From Chloroflexi bacterium OLB13 (GTDB lineage Bacteria; Chloroflexota; Anaerolineae; Aggregatilineales; Phototrophicaceae), in assembly GCA_001567485.1 (NCBI GenBank), contig JZRA01000009.1, forward strand, positions 83,799-147,798: a stretch of 64,000 bases of DNA, given 5' to 3'. Made by a program: the position numbers and the translations under genes. Shown piece by piece: positions 63,971-64,000 of this stretch (position 1 is its first letter; each line of letters opens with the position of its first letter). The notes beneath the pieces were generated by a model. It saw only the letters and a list, made by a program, of their open reading frames with translations, ran no database searches and was not told the origin of the DNA.

Positions 63971-64000
63971 CGGCATTTCTGCTCAATCGCTCATCCGCAG

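Noticed and set aside
1..64000. tRNA or rRNA genes, insertion sequences, prophage
   Set aside because: No T-arm-like GTTCGAATC patterns in a cloverleaf context, no transposase or integrase motifs and no terminal inverted repeats were found on reading both strands.

Overview
This window is a high-GC, gene-dense bacterial chromosome segment. It looks like a member of the Chloroflexota, probably an Anaerolineae-like heterotroph. That placement is inference: three separate carbohydrate importers, exported proteins with signal peptides ending in A-Q-D, a Hox-type NiFe hydrogenase next to pyruvate:ferredoxin oxidoreductase and PPDK, and a huge PKD/beta-propeller secreted protein. There is no rRNA, tRNA, CRISPR array, transposon or prophage that I can see. 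TAG, TAA and TGA are all used as normal stops.

Region 1 (1-24 kb) is carbohydrate uptake and processing. On the minus strand, a GntR/PBP1-type regulator heads an operon with a substrate-binding protein (frameshifted), two permeases, a MalK/UgpC-type ATPase, a PHP-domain hydrolase and a GH38-like protein cut by the window edge. A Gfo/Idh/MocA oxidoreductase lies upstream. On the plus strand follow a creatininase-family protein, an SDR with an in-frame amber codon, a ribose-type importer (binding protein, double ATPase, permease) and an FGGY kinase. Back on the minus strand are an MFS transporter, an SMP-30 lactonase, a second MalFG-type importer without its own ATPase, and a GH2 beta-mannosidase. 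All three importers carry a strong hairpin directly after the binding-protein gene.

Region 2 (24-33.6 kb) holds a small membrane protein and one 8.3-kb gene for a secreted protein of about 2777 residues. It has a Pro/Thr stalk, PKD domains, two further repeat families including ten tandem modules of about 85 residues, and a C-terminal TolB-like propeller.

Region 3 (33.6-48.6 kb) is fermentative energy metabolism: nifJ (PFOR) coupled to a dihydroorotate-dehydrogenase-like gene, a hoxE-F-U-Y-H-protease-hypF operon for an NAD-linked group 3d NiFe hydrogenase with its maturation factors, and divergent ppdK. The hox/ppdK spacer has two FNR/CRP-like palindromes, one centred near -42 of a predicted hox start.

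Region 4 (48.6-64 kb) is mixed housekeeping and envelope: a two-component system, a secreted WD40-like protein broken by two frameshifts, an alpha/beta hydrolase, PspA with a membrane coiled-coil partner, amylosucrase plus a class V aminotransferase, an SDR, an M20 peptidase, an atypical response regulator, ribosomal protein S20, a tail-anchored TPR-like protein, a CHAP-like protein, and a 14-bp minisatellite. Three genes are interrupted (one, two and zero frameshifts, plus one amber); the frameshifts are all single missing bases and may be sequencing errors.
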